Positions 30,141 to 39,361 of a DNA stretch of 64,000 bases are shown here, one piece after another. The DNA is from Olivibacter jilunii (GTDB taxonomy: Bacteria > Bacteroidota > Bacteroidia > Sphingobacteriales > Sphingobacteriaceae). The notes beneath the pieces are model-generated. The model saw only the letters and a program-made list of their open reading frames with translations. It was not told the origin of the DNA and made no database searches. The DNA lies in the NCBI RefSeq assembly GCF_900607235.1, contig NZ_LR027857.1, positions 142,472-206,471 of the forward strand, in the 5' to 3' direction. Each line of letters starts with the position of its first letter. The stretch's first letter is position 1. A program made the position numbers and the translations under genes.

Positions 30141-31082
30141 ATGCGGGAAGCACTGTTCGTCAAACAAAATAATGCAAAATGGGAAAGTTATGAAAAAATA
30201 AAGACAACCCATCCGGATGAGTTAGCAGCGCGTTTTATCGAAATCACGGACGATCTCGCCTATGCCAAAACCTTTTACCCAAAATCGAAAACCACCGCCT
30301 ATCTTAATGGCTTGGCAGCTCGTCTACACCAGTCGCTCTATATTAATAAAAAAGAAAAGGCAAGTCGTTTTCTGAGCTTTTGGAAAACGGAGCTTCCGAT
30401 TATCTTTTTTCAGTATCGAAATCAGTTGGCCTATTCTGCTGTATTTTTCTTATTATTCACCTTTATCGGTGCATTCTCTGCCGCGAATGATGAAACATTT
30501 GTTCGGCTTGTTTTAGGTGACGACTATGTAAATATGACAAATACTAATATAGAAAAAGGAGATCCTTTTGGCGTATATAAACAATCGAATCCGTTGCTTA
30601 TGTTTTTGATGATTGCGCTGAACAATATTCGAGTGTCGTGTATGGCATTCCTCTTGGGTATTTTATGCGCTGTTGGCACGGTCGTACTGCTTATGTATAA
30701 TGGCATTATGTTGGGATCTTTTCAATATTATTTTTTTACAAAAGGTTTAGGTTTTGAATCGGTATTAGTTATCTGGATACACGGCACATTGGAAATATCG
30801 GCGATTGTGTTGGCAGGAGCCGCGGGCTTGATATTGGGAAACAGTCTGCTGTTTCCCAAAACTTACAGTAGACTCACTTCGCTTAAACGGGGAGCGAAGG
30901 ATGGTCTAAAAATCATTGTCGGATTGATCCCCATATTCATTATCGCTGCTTTATTGGAGTCTTTTGTAACAAGACATACAGCTATGCCCTTCTGGTTAAG
31001 CAGCGCTATATTGATAGCATCTTTTCTTTTTATCGTATGGTACGTGGTGATTTATCCCCGTAAGCTTTCCAAACTTATTTAG
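30141..31082 (+). CDS. SpoIIM-like (stage II sporulation protein M family) membrane protein
   Basis: 313 residues. A soluble N-terminus (about 1-85) is followed by five or more membrane spans. Family features are the ELPIIFFQYRNQLAYSAVFF entry segment, NNIRVSCMAFLLGILCAVGT, and WIHGTLEISAIVLAGAAGLI, a signature of the family. This is not evidence of sporulation: in Bacteroidota the family travels with RDD, DUF4129, MoxR and DUF58 genes, as here. It is the first gene of a run of six rightward genes. Confidence 0.88.
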   Translation: MREALFVKQNNAKWESYEKIKTTHPDELAARFIEITDDLAYAKTFYPKSKTTAYLNGLAARLHQSLYINKKEKASRFLSFWKTELPIIFFQYRNQLAYSAVFFLLFTFIGAFSAANDETFVRLVLGDDYVNMTNTNIEKGDPFGVYKQSNPLLMFLMIALNNIRVSCMAFLLGILCAVGTVVLLMYNGIMLGSFQYYFFTKGLGFESVLVIWIHGTLEISAIVLAGAAGLILGNSLLFPKTYSRLTSLKRGAKDGLKIIVGLIPIFIIAALLESFVTRHTAMPFWLSSAILIASFLFIVWYVVIYPRKLSKLI

Positions 31083-31084
31083 TT

Positions 31085-31993
31085 ATGAATTATTCCTCTG
31101 AAGAACCGATTGAATTAAGAAAGGTAAGAGATTTCAGTGAGACGATGAATGATAGCTTCAGCTTTATCAAACAACATTTCAAAAATCTTTTTAAACCCCT
31201 TTTATATATAAGTGGCTTTTTTATTATCGCCACAATAGCCAGTAGCGTTGCACAACAAATGAAAACTATCCGATTGGTTGGCTTGGCAAAAGCATCAACC
31301 TCAACCGTATTAGCCGAAAATATGACGGGATACACATTTGGTTTAGCCTACTTTCTGTTACTTTTATTCAGTATCTTATCTGTTAGCGTAATTTATCTAG
31401 TTACCTATTGCTATATGAAACTCTATAAAGAACACCACCATACAATTCCATCCATGCAAGCCGTTTGGGACTTATTTAAAAGCCATATTATATCCTTTTT
31501 CATAGCGACCATTCTTTTAAGTATATTCATCTTTATTGGTTTCCTCTTTTGTTTAGTTCCCGGTTTTTACCTGATTCCCATTATTAGCTTAACCTTGCCC
31601 ATTATGATTATGGAAGACAAAGGCTTATTTGAAGCATTATCGCGCAGCATACAATTGATAAAAGACCACTGGTGGAAAACCTTCGCATTGATATTTCTAG
31701 CATCTATCATTGCCTATTTTAGCATGGGAATACTGAGTCTTCCATCAGCATTTCTAAGTATCGGCGCCGTATTTGTTGAAGATTCTCCCACCTTGGTTCT
31801 CGCTGGTAGTATCTTTGGGTCTATTTTAACGGGTTTAGCACAGCTATTTTATATCTTACCTGCAATTGTGAGTGCGCTGTGGTATTTTAGTCTTACAGAA
31901 GAGAAAGACGGATTAGGCCTTATGGAACGAATAGAAGGCTTTGGGTCCGGCGGAGTGAAGGCGTCCAACGATTGGCCAAAAGAAGAATATTAA
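31085..31993 (+). CDS. Polytopic membrane protein of the MoxR/DUF58 module
   Basis: 302 residues and about six membrane spans (about 38-58, 88-110, 138-158, 160-180, 200-225, 240-265). The segment LCLVPGFYLIPIISLTLPIM resembles VPGIYL-type segments of glycerophosphodiester phosphodiesterase membrane-domain and YciC-like proteins (the first residue here is FCLVPG in the protein). No enzymatic motif is visible. It starts 2 bp after the SpoIIM-like gene stop and ends 10 bp before the DUF4129 gene, so it is embedded in the operon. Confidence 0.75.
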   Translation: MNYSSEEPIELRKVRDFSETMNDSFSFIKQHFKNLFKPLLYISGFFIIATIASSVAQQMKTIRLVGLAKASTSTVLAENMTGYTFGLAYFLLLLFSILSVSVIYLVTYCYMKLYKEHHHTIPSMQAVWDLFKSHIISFFIATILLSIFIFIGFLFCLVPGFYLIPIISLTLPIMIMEDKGLFEALSRSIQLIKDHWWKTFALIFLASIIAYFSMGILSLPSAFLSIGAVFVEDSPTLVLAGSIFGSILTGLAQLFYILPAIVSALWYFSLTEEKDGLGLMERIEGFGSGGVKASNDWPKEEY

Positions 31994-32003
31994 TTATTAA
32001 TCG

Positions 32004-32738
32004 ATGCACCGTATCTGTCTCTTCCTATTGTGTTTGTTATCTTTTATACGCCCCCTCCAGGCCGTAAGCATAGACGCTGCTTTATCAAAAGGACAAGACA
32101 AACAGAAACAGATAAATATTGATACCGGGAAAATAATTTTACGCTCATTTGATGCTGCCAAGTTAGCAAGTTATAAAGAGGACGCAGCCTTCAAGTATGA
32201 GGAAGAACAGGTTCCTGTTGGATGGTGGCAACATTTTAAACAGTGGCTTTACAATCAGCTAGCCCGCATTTTTTCGAACGGACAATCCGGGTCAACTTTT
32301 AAATGGCTATTTATTATACTAGGGAGTGCCGCGCTCTTATTCCTTGTCTATAAAATTGCCGGTATGGATATACTGTACATATTCGGAAGAAGAAATCGGG
32401 TTAGTGGTGCAAGTTCCATTGCGGAAGAAGAGGACATACATCAAATCGATTTTGAAATGGAGCTCCAGACCGCTATTACAAACAAAAATTTCCGACAGGC
32501 GGTCCGTTTATCATATCTTCAATTGCTAAAAGAACTGACAGATCGGGCATTAATCGATTGGCAACCGGGAAAAACGAATCAAATCTATGTGCAGGAGTTA
32601 GGAAACAGACCATTCAGCAACGATTTTAGAAATTTGACAGGTCTGTTTGAAAAAGTATGGTATGGCGCCTTTCCGGTAAGAGAAAACGATTTTTTCGACT
32701 TTAGAAGAAGTTTCGCGAAATTAAAGGATCGGATTTAG
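32004..32738 (+). CDS. DUF4129 domain membrane protein
   Basis: 244 residues. A signal peptide (about 1-20), a periplasmic segment, one membrane span at about 99-120, then a C-terminal DUF4129 domain (about 150-244: NKNFRQAVRLSYLQLLKELT ... LTGLFEKVWYGAFPVRENDF). DUF4129 is often found at the end of transglutaminase-type proteins and in MoxR/DUF58 operons. Function is unknown. It precedes the DUF4350 gene by 12 bp. Confidence 0.8.
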   Translation: MHRICLFLLCLLSFIRPLQAVSIDAALSKGQDKQKQINIDTGKIILRSFDAAKLASYKEDAAFKYEEEQVPVGWWQHFKQWLYNQLARIFSNGQSGSTFKWLFIILGSAALLFLVYKIAGMDILYIFGRRNRVSGASSIAEEEDIHQIDFEMELQTAITNKNFRQAVRLSYLQLLKELTDRALIDWQPGKTNQIYVQELGNRPFSNDFRNLTGLFEKVWYGAFPVRENDFFDFRRSFAKLKDRI

Positions 32739-32750
32739 ATACAGTAACAT

Positions 32751-33962
32751 ATGAAAGATCTTAAGTTGTATCTTCTGCTAGGTTTTTTATTGTTGGGTAT
32801 ATATTTATTTATTGAATATAACCGTCCAGTGGCTGTTAATTGGTCGCCCACTTATCAGCGAAGCGACAAAATACCTTTCGGAACTTACATATGCTATCGC
32901 GAACTTCCGAAGCTTTTTAAAAGGGGTGTATATAATAGTCGACAACCGCTCGAAGAAACACTTCCAAAGGCTAAAGGTGCCAATTTACTTATTATTTCCT
33001 CCAAGATTTCCTTGGGCAACGATGATTATCAAAAGCTTTATACACATATCGAGAAAGGCAACGATGTTTTTCTCGCGGCGAGTGATTTCAATCAAATTCT
33101 TTTAGATTCACTTCATTTACAAATTCGTACACGAGATGTTCTTTTTGCAAAAGACAGCTTACAATTTCATTTTCTGAATAAACACTTGGCTCCAGGTCGT
33201 TATTATCGGTTCAACAGAGGCATAGCTTCCCAATACTTTAGTAAAATAGACACACTGAAAGCTACTATATTAGGTACGAATAATAAAGGTGAAGCAAATT
33301 TTTTGCGTTATCATATCGGCAATGGTGACTTATACTTGTTGGCTTCTCCCGATTTTTTCACCAACTACGCATTGTTAACTGAAGAAGGGGCTGCCTATGC
33401 CTCCAAAACACTTTCGTACTTAAATCCAAATCGGCCCCTCATTTATGATGAATATCAATTACTTGGTATGGCAGGTGAGCGATCGCTCTTGCGATTTATT
33501 TTTAGCAATGCCTCACTTAAGTGGTCTTATTACATTATGCTTGCATGCCTAATACTATTTGTTCTGTTCGAAATTAAACGGCGACAACGGATCATTCCAA
33601 TAGAAGATCCAATGGCAAACACCAGCGTAGAATTTATAAAAGTGGTAAGTAGCGTTTATTTTCGACAGCGTGACAATAGCGATATCGCACAGAAAAAGGC
33701 TCAGTATCTTCTTCATTTTATTCGCGCTCACTATCGAATTAAAACAAGCGATTTAAACGATGAGTTTTTAGCGTTACTTGCCGAACGCTCGGGTGTCACA
33801 GCGGATGTCGTTCAAAAGATATTTGAATATATGGAAGCTGTTCACTTGGGGAAACAATTAAGTGATCAAGAATTGACAGATTTTAATAATTACGTGGAAC
33901 GGTTTTACAATCAATCGAAGATACTATGGAACAAGAATTTTTCGAACAACGTGCCGATTTAG
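32751..33962 (+). CDS. DUF4350 domain protein
   Basis: 403 residues. An N-terminal span (about 7-23) is followed by a Rossmann-like DUF4350 domain (SDKIPFGTYICYRELPKLF ... GDLYLLASPDFFTNYALLTE), a second span at about 258-277, and a helical cytoplasmic tail. DUF4350 resembles glutamine-amidotransferase-like folds of the GldG/IFT52 kind. The last 37 bp overlap the start of the MoxR gene in a different frame, indicating translational coupling. Confidence 0.8.
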   Translation: MKDLKLYLLLGFLLLGIYLFIEYNRPVAVNWSPTYQRSDKIPFGTYICYRELPKLFKRGVYNSRQPLEETLPKAKGANLLIISSKISLGNDDYQKLYTHIEKGNDVFLAASDFNQILLDSLHLQIRTRDVLFAKDSLQFHFLNKHLAPGRYYRFNRGIASQYFSKIDTLKATILGTNNKGEANFLRYHIGNGDLYLLASPDFFTNYALLTEEGAAYASKTLSYLNPNRPLIYDEYQLLGMAGERSLLRFIFSNASLKWSYYIMLACLILFVLFEIKRRQRIIPIEDPMANTSVEFIKVVSSVYFRQRDNSDIAQKKAQYLLHFIRAHYRIKTSDLNDEFLALLAERSGVTADVVQKIFEYMEAVHLGKQLSDQELTDFNNYVERFYNQSKILWNKNFSNNVPI

Positions 33963-34903
33963 GTGAATTACAGCAAGCGGTTCAACAAATTAAAGACTCG
34001 ATCGGTAGGGTTGTTGTTGGGCAGCAAAACCTGGTTGAACTCTTAATTGCCGGAATTTTAGCTGATGGCCATGTACTGATAGAGGGGGTGCCGGGCATTG
34101 CTAAGACGTTGACCGCTAAATTAATTGCAAAATGTATTGACGCACAGTTTAGTCGCATTCAATTTACGCCAGACCTCATGCCTTCAGATGTTCTGGGTAC
34201 ATCCATTTTCAATCCAAAAAGTGTTGATTTTGAATTTAAAAAAGGGCCTATATTCGGAAACATCATTCTAGCTGATGAGATCAATCGAGCTCCCGCAAAG
34301 ACGCAATCTGCCTTATTCGAAGTAATGGAAGAACGTCAAATGACCCTAGATGGTATCACACACCCAATGGAAGAGCCATTTATAGTGCTGGCGACCCAAA
34401 ATCCAATAGAACAGGAAGGAACTTACCGTTTACCGGAAGCGCAACTCGACCGATTTTTGTTTAAGATCGAGGTGGGCTATCCCTCCCTGGTGGAAGAAAC
34501 AGAGCTTTTGATCCGACACCATCAAGCGGATCCTCTTGAAACAATCAAGCATATACAACCGGTCCTCTCGAGTGGACAAATTAAATCCCTACGGAATACG
34601 GTAAGGAAATTACATGTGGAAGATAAATTAATCGAGTTTGTAGCGAAGATCGTCTATCAAACAAGAAACCACAAGTCTTTATTCCTGGGAGCGTCGCCCC
34701 GAGCATCATTAGCCATCATGAATGGGGCAAAGGCTATTGCTGCCATGAATAGTCGTGACTTTGTCACGCCGGACGACATCATAGGCGTTACACCTGCCGT
34801 ATTGCGCCATCGTATTGTTTTAACGCCTGATCGAGAAATGGAAGGCATTACGCCTGATGAAGTTATCCATCAGCTCATTAAGAATATCGAGATTCCGAGG
34901 TGA
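33926..34903 (+). CDS. MoxR family AAA+ ATPase
   Basis: 325 residues. Walker A is GVPGIAKT, Walker B is IILADEINRAPAKTQSALFE, and sensor 1 is VLATQNPIEQEG; a C-terminal lid follows (GASPRASLAIMNGAKAIAAM). MoxR ATPases act as chaperone-like remodelers on partners that include DUF58/VWA proteins. The gene starts 37 bp inside the end of the DUF4350 gene and is followed by DUF58, the classic partner. No VWA (BatA/BatB-type) gene follows in this window. Confidence 0.95.
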   Translation: MEQEFFEQRADLGELQQAVQQIKDSIGRVVVGQQNLVELLIAGILADGHVLIEGVPGIAKTLTAKLIAKCIDAQFSRIQFTPDLMPSDVLGTSIFNPKSVDFEFKKGPIFGNIILADEINRAPAKTQSALFEVMEERQMTLDGITHPMEEPFIVLATQNPIEQEGTYRLPEAQLDRFLFKIEVGYPSLVEETELLIRHHQADPLETIKHIQPVLSSGQIKSLRNTVRKLHVEDKLIEFVAKIVYQTRNHKSLFLGASPRASLAIMNGAKAIAAMNSRDFVTPDDIIGVTPAVLRHRIVLTPDREMEGITPDEVIHQLIKNIEIPR

Positions 34904-34911
34904 AGCTTATA

Positions 34912-34934
34912 GGGGATAGGGATTAGGGATAGGG
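34912..34934 (+). other. Putative G-quadruplex motif between MoxR and DUF58 genes
   Basis: Four G-runs (34912-34915, 34919-34921, 34926-34928, 34932-34934) are separated by ATA, ATTA and ATA on the coding strand. It lies in the only sizeable gap (87 bp) of an otherwise tight operon and could affect transcription or translation of the DUF58 gene. Further GGG runs follow near 34943 and 34954. Confidence 0.5.
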
Positions 34935-34990
34935 TGGAGATAAGGGTAAAGAGCGGGACTTAACAAAAAGCGTTTATTAAAGATTCTACG

Positions 34991-36340
34991 ATGCGTAATA
35001 TCGTTCGATTATTTTATTTGGATCTATTTCTGAGTAAGCGATTTTTTATCGCTTGGGGAATAACGGCATTCTTATTTTTATTAGCTTATTTTTTCCCTTG
35101 GCTGGGATTTTTACCTTATATAGCTGCTCTTACAACGACGCTGATTTTATTAGCAGATATCGCATTACTATACGCTGTAAAAAATGGAGGGGTAGTCAGT
35201 ACGCGTATTGCTCCTGCCCGCCTAAGCAACAGTGATGATAACGAAATTTTTATTACAAGCAACAATCGTTATCCTTTTACTGTAAAAATAGGCATTATCG
35301 ATGAAATACCTTATCAATTCCAAAAGCGCGATATTTGGTTCGAGCGAGCTCTGGAAGTTAAGGAACGGAGTACTTTTTCATACCAACTACGCCCTGTAAA
35401 ACGAGGCCTTTACTCTTTCGGAAAACTACGAACTTTTGTACAATCACCCATCGGTTTTATACAACGTAGATTTAATGAAGATGCAGAGGCTAATGTACCC
35501 GTATACCCTTCTTTTCTTCAAATGCGTAAATACGAGATGTTAGCCATTTCTAATCGGTTAACGGATTACGGCTTGAAGAAGATCCGTCGTTTAGGCCATA
35601 GCATGGAATTTGAACAAATAAAGGCTTATGTTCAGGGTGATGATTATCGGACGCTAAATTGGAAAGCTTCTGCTCGTCAAGGCAGTTTAATGGTCAATTC
35701 GTACATTGACGAGCGATCGCAACATATCTATTGTATAATCGACAAATCAAGGGCAATGAAGATGCCCTTTCATGGCTTAAGTTTATTAGATTACGCCATT
35801 AATGCAAGTTTGGTATTGGCTAACATTGCGCTCAAAAAGGAAGATAAAGCCGGACTTATCACATTTGCCGAGCAAATTGGGACTGTTCTTCCTGCTGATA
35901 GGCGTTCTACACAACTTAATTATATTATGGAGGCCTTGTACAAAGAGAAGACACGTTATTTAGAGAGTAATTTGGAGATTTTATACTCGACTGTAAGGTA
36001 TACGCTACGGCAAAGAAGCTTGATTATCTTATTTACGAATTTTGAAAGTGTATCTGCCTTAAATCGACAATTACCTTATTTGAAGAAAATTGCAAAATAC
36101 CACTTATTGGTAGTAATCTTTTTTGAGAACATCGAGGTGAAAAACTTAAGTCAAGAAAAAGCGGAAAGCATCGAAGGTATCTATTTGAAAACAATCGCAG
36201 AGAAATTTGTCTACGAAAAAAAACTACTTGTTCGAGAGCTTGCCAGGCATGGAATACAGTCTGTCTTGACGCCACCTGAACATTTGACTGTCAACACAAT
36301 CAATAAGTATTTGGAAATTAAGGCTAAGCAGCGGATTTGA
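34991..36340 (+). CDS. DUF58 domain protein
   Basis: 449 residues. Two N-terminal spans (about 17-35 and 40-60) are followed by a beta-rich region and the DUF58 core (GDDYRTLNWKASARQGSLMV ... IYCIIDKSRAMKM), which is a VWA-like fold with the D-x-S-like metal-binding site D-K-S. It would sit in the inner membrane facing the cytoplasm and partner the MoxR ATPase. It is the last gene of the module and converges with the GH3 gene. Confidence 0.92.
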   Translation: MRNIVRLFYLDLFLSKRFFIAWGITAFLFLLAYFFPWLGFLPYIAALTTTLILLADIALLYAVKNGGVVSTRIAPARLSNSDDNEIFITSNNRYPFTVKIGIIDEIPYQFQKRDIWFERALEVKERSTFSYQLRPVKRGLYSFGKLRTFVQSPIGFIQRRFNEDAEANVPVYPSFLQMRKYEMLAISNRLTDYGLKKIRRLGHSMEFEQIKAYVQGDDYRTLNWKASARQGSLMVNSYIDERSQHIYCIIDKSRAMKMPFHGLSLLDYAINASLVLANIALKKEDKAGLITFAEQIGTVLPADRRSTQLNYIMEALYKEKTRYLESNLEILYSTVRYTLRQRSLIILFTNFESVSALNRQLPYLKKIAKYHLLVVIFFENIEVKNLSQEKAESIEGIYLKTIAEKFVYEKKLLVRELARHGIQSVLTPPEHLTVNTINKYLEIKAKQRI

Positions 36341-36354
36341 TGATTGTTACATTG

Positions 36355-36560
36355 CGAGTTATTAGTTGTTGGTTGTTGGTTATTAGTTGTTAGTGTTGGT
36401 AGTTAGTTGCGGGCAGATATCCATTGGCTATGAAAGGCCTAGGTTCATCATCGCATCATCACATTGGCTTATCGGCTAATTAACTCATTAGCTAATTAAC
36501 TTATCGGCTAACCGACCGTAGGGAGCTCATGAGTGCCGAAAAAAGCAAGCACTTACGAAT
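36355..36560. repeat. Composite intergenic repeat (copy 6), degraded
   Basis: GTTATTAGTTGTTGG heptamers (36357-36410) precede GGGCAGATATCCATTGGCTA, then CATCATCACATTGGC, TTATCGGCTAATTAACTC fragments and TAACTACCTAACTATTTAAC. The module order matches copy 3. It lies between convergent DUF58 and GH3-family genes. Confidence 0.75.
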
Positions 36561-36570
36561 AGTTAACTAC

Positions 36571-38088
36571 CTAACTATTTAACAACGGCAAAATGCTGTC
36601 GAGATAATTTCGGTCATTTGCCAATCGTGGCACCTTATTTTGTCCTCCCAATTTATCTCGGTTTTTCATCCATCGGTAAAAGGTACCTGACGGAGCCATA
36701 TGTATAATCGGCGCCTTCAGTGCCATGTTTTTAAACCGTTTCGCATCATAGTCTGAATTCACTTCTCGCAGTTTTTCATCCAACACGTTTTTGAATTCCG
36801 TAAAGTCGTCCGGCTCTTTTTCAAATTCTATAATCCATTCGTGTGCGCCAGCCTCGTTATTATGGAAATAAACAGGCCCTGCTGTGTAATCGCGTACAAT
36901 CGCATTGGTGATTTTACAGGCTTCTCTCAAACCATTATCGGCATTATCAACGATCAACTCTTCACCAAAAGTATTAATATATTGCTTGGTTCGGCCGGTA
37001 ATCTGTATACGGTAAGGGTGTAAAGTAGTAAACTTAATCGTGTCTCCGATCATATACCGCCATAGACCGGCATTCGTCGAAATGATCAAAGCATAATTTT
37101 TACCAAGCTCAACCTGATCGAGCGTAAGCGTTAACGGGTGTTCGTCATACAAATTTTCAACAGGCAAAAATTCATAGTAAACCCCATAATCGAGCATAAG
37201 CAGTAAATCATCCGAATCTGACTGATCTTGAATTCCGAAATAACCTTCTGAGGCATTATAGTTTTCCAAATAGTACATATTATCAGAAGGGATAAGTCTC
37301 TTAAACTGCTCTTTATAGGGCTTAAAGCTCACTCCACCGTGCAGATACAGTTCCAAATTAGGCCATATCTCCAATAGATTATCTTTCCCTGTTAATTCAA
37401 GCACCCTTTTTGCCAATACTACGTTCCACGTGGGTACCCCGGATAAATTGGTTACATTTTCATGAATTACCAGATTGGCGACCCGTTCGATTTTCTCCTC
37501 AAAATTGGGATTAAGAGTTGTCTCCAAATCCGGTGTTCTATACATTTCGGCCCAAAAAGGCAGGTTTCGGATCAGAATGGCCGATAAATCACCGGAACTG
37601 GAATCTCCATTGCCAAGTTGATTTATTTTATGACTTCCTCCCAGCACAACCCCCTTTCCTGTAAAAACTTTAGCATCGGGCCGATTATGGCAATAAATAG
37701 AAAGCAGATCTTTCCCCCCCTGAAAATGGCAATCCTCTAAAGCCTCCTCACTCACCGGTATAAACTTACTCCTATCAGAGGTTGTACCTGAAGATTTTGC
37801 AAACCATTTTATATCCGATGGCCACAACAAATTTTGCTCACCTGCAATCATTCTGTCAATATATGGTTTCAGGCTATTATAGTCTTGTATAGGCACACGT
37901 TCTTTAAAAGTTTCAAGATTACAAATCGATTTATAGTCGAACTTCTTCCCCCACTCGGTTGCCTGCGCAGTGGTAATAAGGCTTTGAAACCACTCTTCCT
38001 GAACTTCATGAGGATATTTCATGAAAAGTTCAATTTGGTGGATTCGCTTTTTCATTATCCAATTAATAATTGAATTGACAATTGCCAT
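36571..38088 (-). CDS. GH3 auxin-responsive-promoter family protein (acyl-adenylase-like)
   Basis: 505 residues, full family length. Characteristic stretches are FAKSSGTTSDRSKFIPVSEE (ATP/AMP-binding loop), YNASEGYFGIQDQSDSDDLL, LWRYMIGDTIKFTTLHPYRI and GRTKQYINTFGEEL. GH3 proteins of plants conjugate amino acids to acyl hormones through acyl-AMP; bacterial members are mostly uncharacterised and probably make acyl-amides. It is cytoplasmic and appears monocistronic. Confidence 0.9.
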   Translation of the reverse strand: MAIVNSIINWIMKKRIHQIELFMKYPHEVQEEWFQSLITTAQATEWGKKFDYKSICNLETFKERVPIQDYNSLKPYIDRMIAGEQNLLWPSDIKWFAKSSGTTSDRSKFIPVSEEALEDCHFQGGKDLLSIYCHNRPDAKVFTGKGVVLGGSHKINQLGNGDSSSGDLSAILIRNLPFWAEMYRTPDLETTLNPNFEEKIERVANLVIHENVTNLSGVPTWNVVLAKRVLELTGKDNLLEIWPNLELYLHGGVSFKPYKEQFKRLIPSDNMYYLENYNASEGYFGIQDQSDSDDLLLMLDYGVYYEFLPVENLYDEHPLTLTLDQVELGKNYALIISTNAGLWRYMIGDTIKFTTLHPYRIQITGRTKQYINTFGEELIVDNADNGLREACKITNAIVRDYTAGPVYFHNNEAGAHEWIIEFEKEPDDFTEFKNVLDEKLREVNSDYDAKRFKNMALKAPIIHMAPSGTFYRWMKNRDKLGGQNKVPRLANDRNYLDSILPLLNS

Positions 38089-38128
38089 TTTGTTATACTA
38101 GGATACTTGGTTTTAGCTACTAAAGTAG

Positions 38129-38136
38129 CAAATTTA
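38129..38136 (-). promoter_or_regulatory. -7 element for the GH3-family gene
   Basis: TAAATTTG (minus strand), 40 nt before the ATG at 38088. The leader begins with GCTAC-TTTA-GTAGC, a 5-bp hairpin. The element directly borders the heptamer module of repeat copy 7. Confidence 0.4.
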
Positions 38137-38582
38137 TTGGTTATTTGTTGTTAGTTACTCGTTGTTGGTTATTAGTTGTTAGCACAGGATTTGGTACCAG
38201 GACACCTGCCGGCAGGCAGGTACGTATCAGGATTTCCTATCCTGCGTCCTATGTCTTATATCCTCTTTCAGCCATCAGCAGTCAGCTATCAGCTTTCGGG
38301 CGGCCTGGCCGTTCTAATCATGTCGGCTCATCATCACATTGGCTAATTATTTCAGCTTTTAGCCATCAGCAGTCAGCTATCAGCTTTCAGTCGTGCTGGC
38401 CTTTCTAATCATGTCGGCTATCATCACATTGGCTAATTATTTCAGCTCTTAGCCATCAGCAGTCAGCTATCAGCTTTCAGTCGTGCTGGCCTCTCTAATC
38501 ATGTCGGCTATCATCACATTGGCTCATCAACTACTTAACTACTTAACGATTCAACTACTTAACTATTTACCGGCTCAACTAA
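38137..38582. repeat. Composite intergenic repeat (copy 7) with about three 91-bp units
   Basis: In order: GTTGTTAGTTACTCGTTGTT heptamers, a shortened palindrome with core CCTGCCGGCAGG (38205-38216), then the 91-bp unit in reverse orientation relative to 48.6-49.3 kb, with CTAATCATGTCGGCT at 38314, 38405 and 38495 (periods 91 and 90), and finally ACTACTTAACTACTTAACGA repeats reaching the lptB stop. It fills the GH3-lptB gap. No coding potential beyond repeat-derived frames. Confidence 0.9.
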
Positions 38583-39320
38583 CTATCCCAGTTTCTTCCT
38601 TCTCAACTCAAAATGACGCCCCAGATAATAGGTTCTCGCCATTTCATTGACCGCTATCTCTTCAGGAGTGCCCGTCAACATGATTTTTCCCTCAGTAAGC
38701 AAATAAGCTCGGTCTGTAATGGACAAGGTTTCCTGTACATTATGATCGGTTATCAGAATCCCAATATTTCGATGTTTAAGCTTATGCACAATGGTCTGGA
38801 TTTCCTCGACCGCAATAGGATCGACTCCCGCAAAGGGTTCATCTAACAGAATAAAATGAGGGCTTGCCGCTAGAGCACGAGCAATTTCCGTGCGCCGGCG
38901 CTCTCCTCCTGACAGCAAATCGCCTCTGTTTTTCCTGACTTTATGTAAACTGAACTCATTGATAAGCTCTTCCAGCTTTTCTTTTCTAACCGTCTTATCC
39001 TGGTGATGGATTTCCAACACCGCCATAATGTTATCCTCAACAGATAGTTTTCTAAAAACCGAAGCCTCTTGCGCCAAATATCCAATTCCTTTTTGAGCTC
39101 TGCGATACATGGGATCTTCTGTAATATTATCATCTTCCAGATAAACATTACCTTCATTCGGCTTGATCAATCCGACGATCATATAAAAAGACGTTGTTTT
39201 ACCGGCACCGTTAGGTCCTAATAATCCAACAATCTCTCCTTGCTCGACATGAAAAGACACATCGTTTACAACCGTACGCTGTTTATATTTCTTTACCAGA
39301 TGTTCTGCCTTTAATATCAT
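38583..39320 (-). CDS. lptB: LPS export ABC transporter ATP-binding protein
   Basis: 245 residues. Walker [12 protein letters not shown], the Q-loop region [13 protein letters not shown], signature [15 protein letters not shown], Walker [14 protein letters not shown] and the H-loop [10 protein letters not shown] are all present. The sequence around [13 protein letters not shown] and [17 protein letters not shown] is typical of LptB rather than of other ABC ATPases. It powers extraction of lipopolysaccharide from the inner membrane with LptFG. recJ lies 41 bp upstream on the same strand. Confidence 0.93.
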   Translation of the reverse strand: MILKAEHLVKKYKQRTVVNDVSFHVEQGEIVGLLGPNGAGKTTSFYMIVGLIKPNEGNVYLEDDNITEDPMYRRAQKGIGYLAQEASVFRKLSVEDNIMAVLEIHHQDKTVRKEKLEELINEFSLHKVRKNRGDLLSGGERRRTEIARALAASPHFILLDEPFAGVDPIAVEEIQTIVHKLKHRNIGILITDHNVQETLSITDRAYLLTEGKIMLTGTPEEIAVNEMARTYYLGRHFELRRKKLG

Positions 39321-39361
39321 ACTAGCTTTAAGCTTTTAGTCATCAGCTGCAAGCTTAAAGC

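Noticed and set aside
30141..31082. Evidence of sporulation from the SpoIIM-like gene
   Set aside because: The family occurs widely in non-sporulating Bacteroidota with MoxR/DUF58 genes; no other sporulation gene is present.
33926..33962. Frameshift between the DUF4350 and MoxR genes
   Set aside because: Both proteins are complete for their families; the 37-bp overlap is translational coupling.
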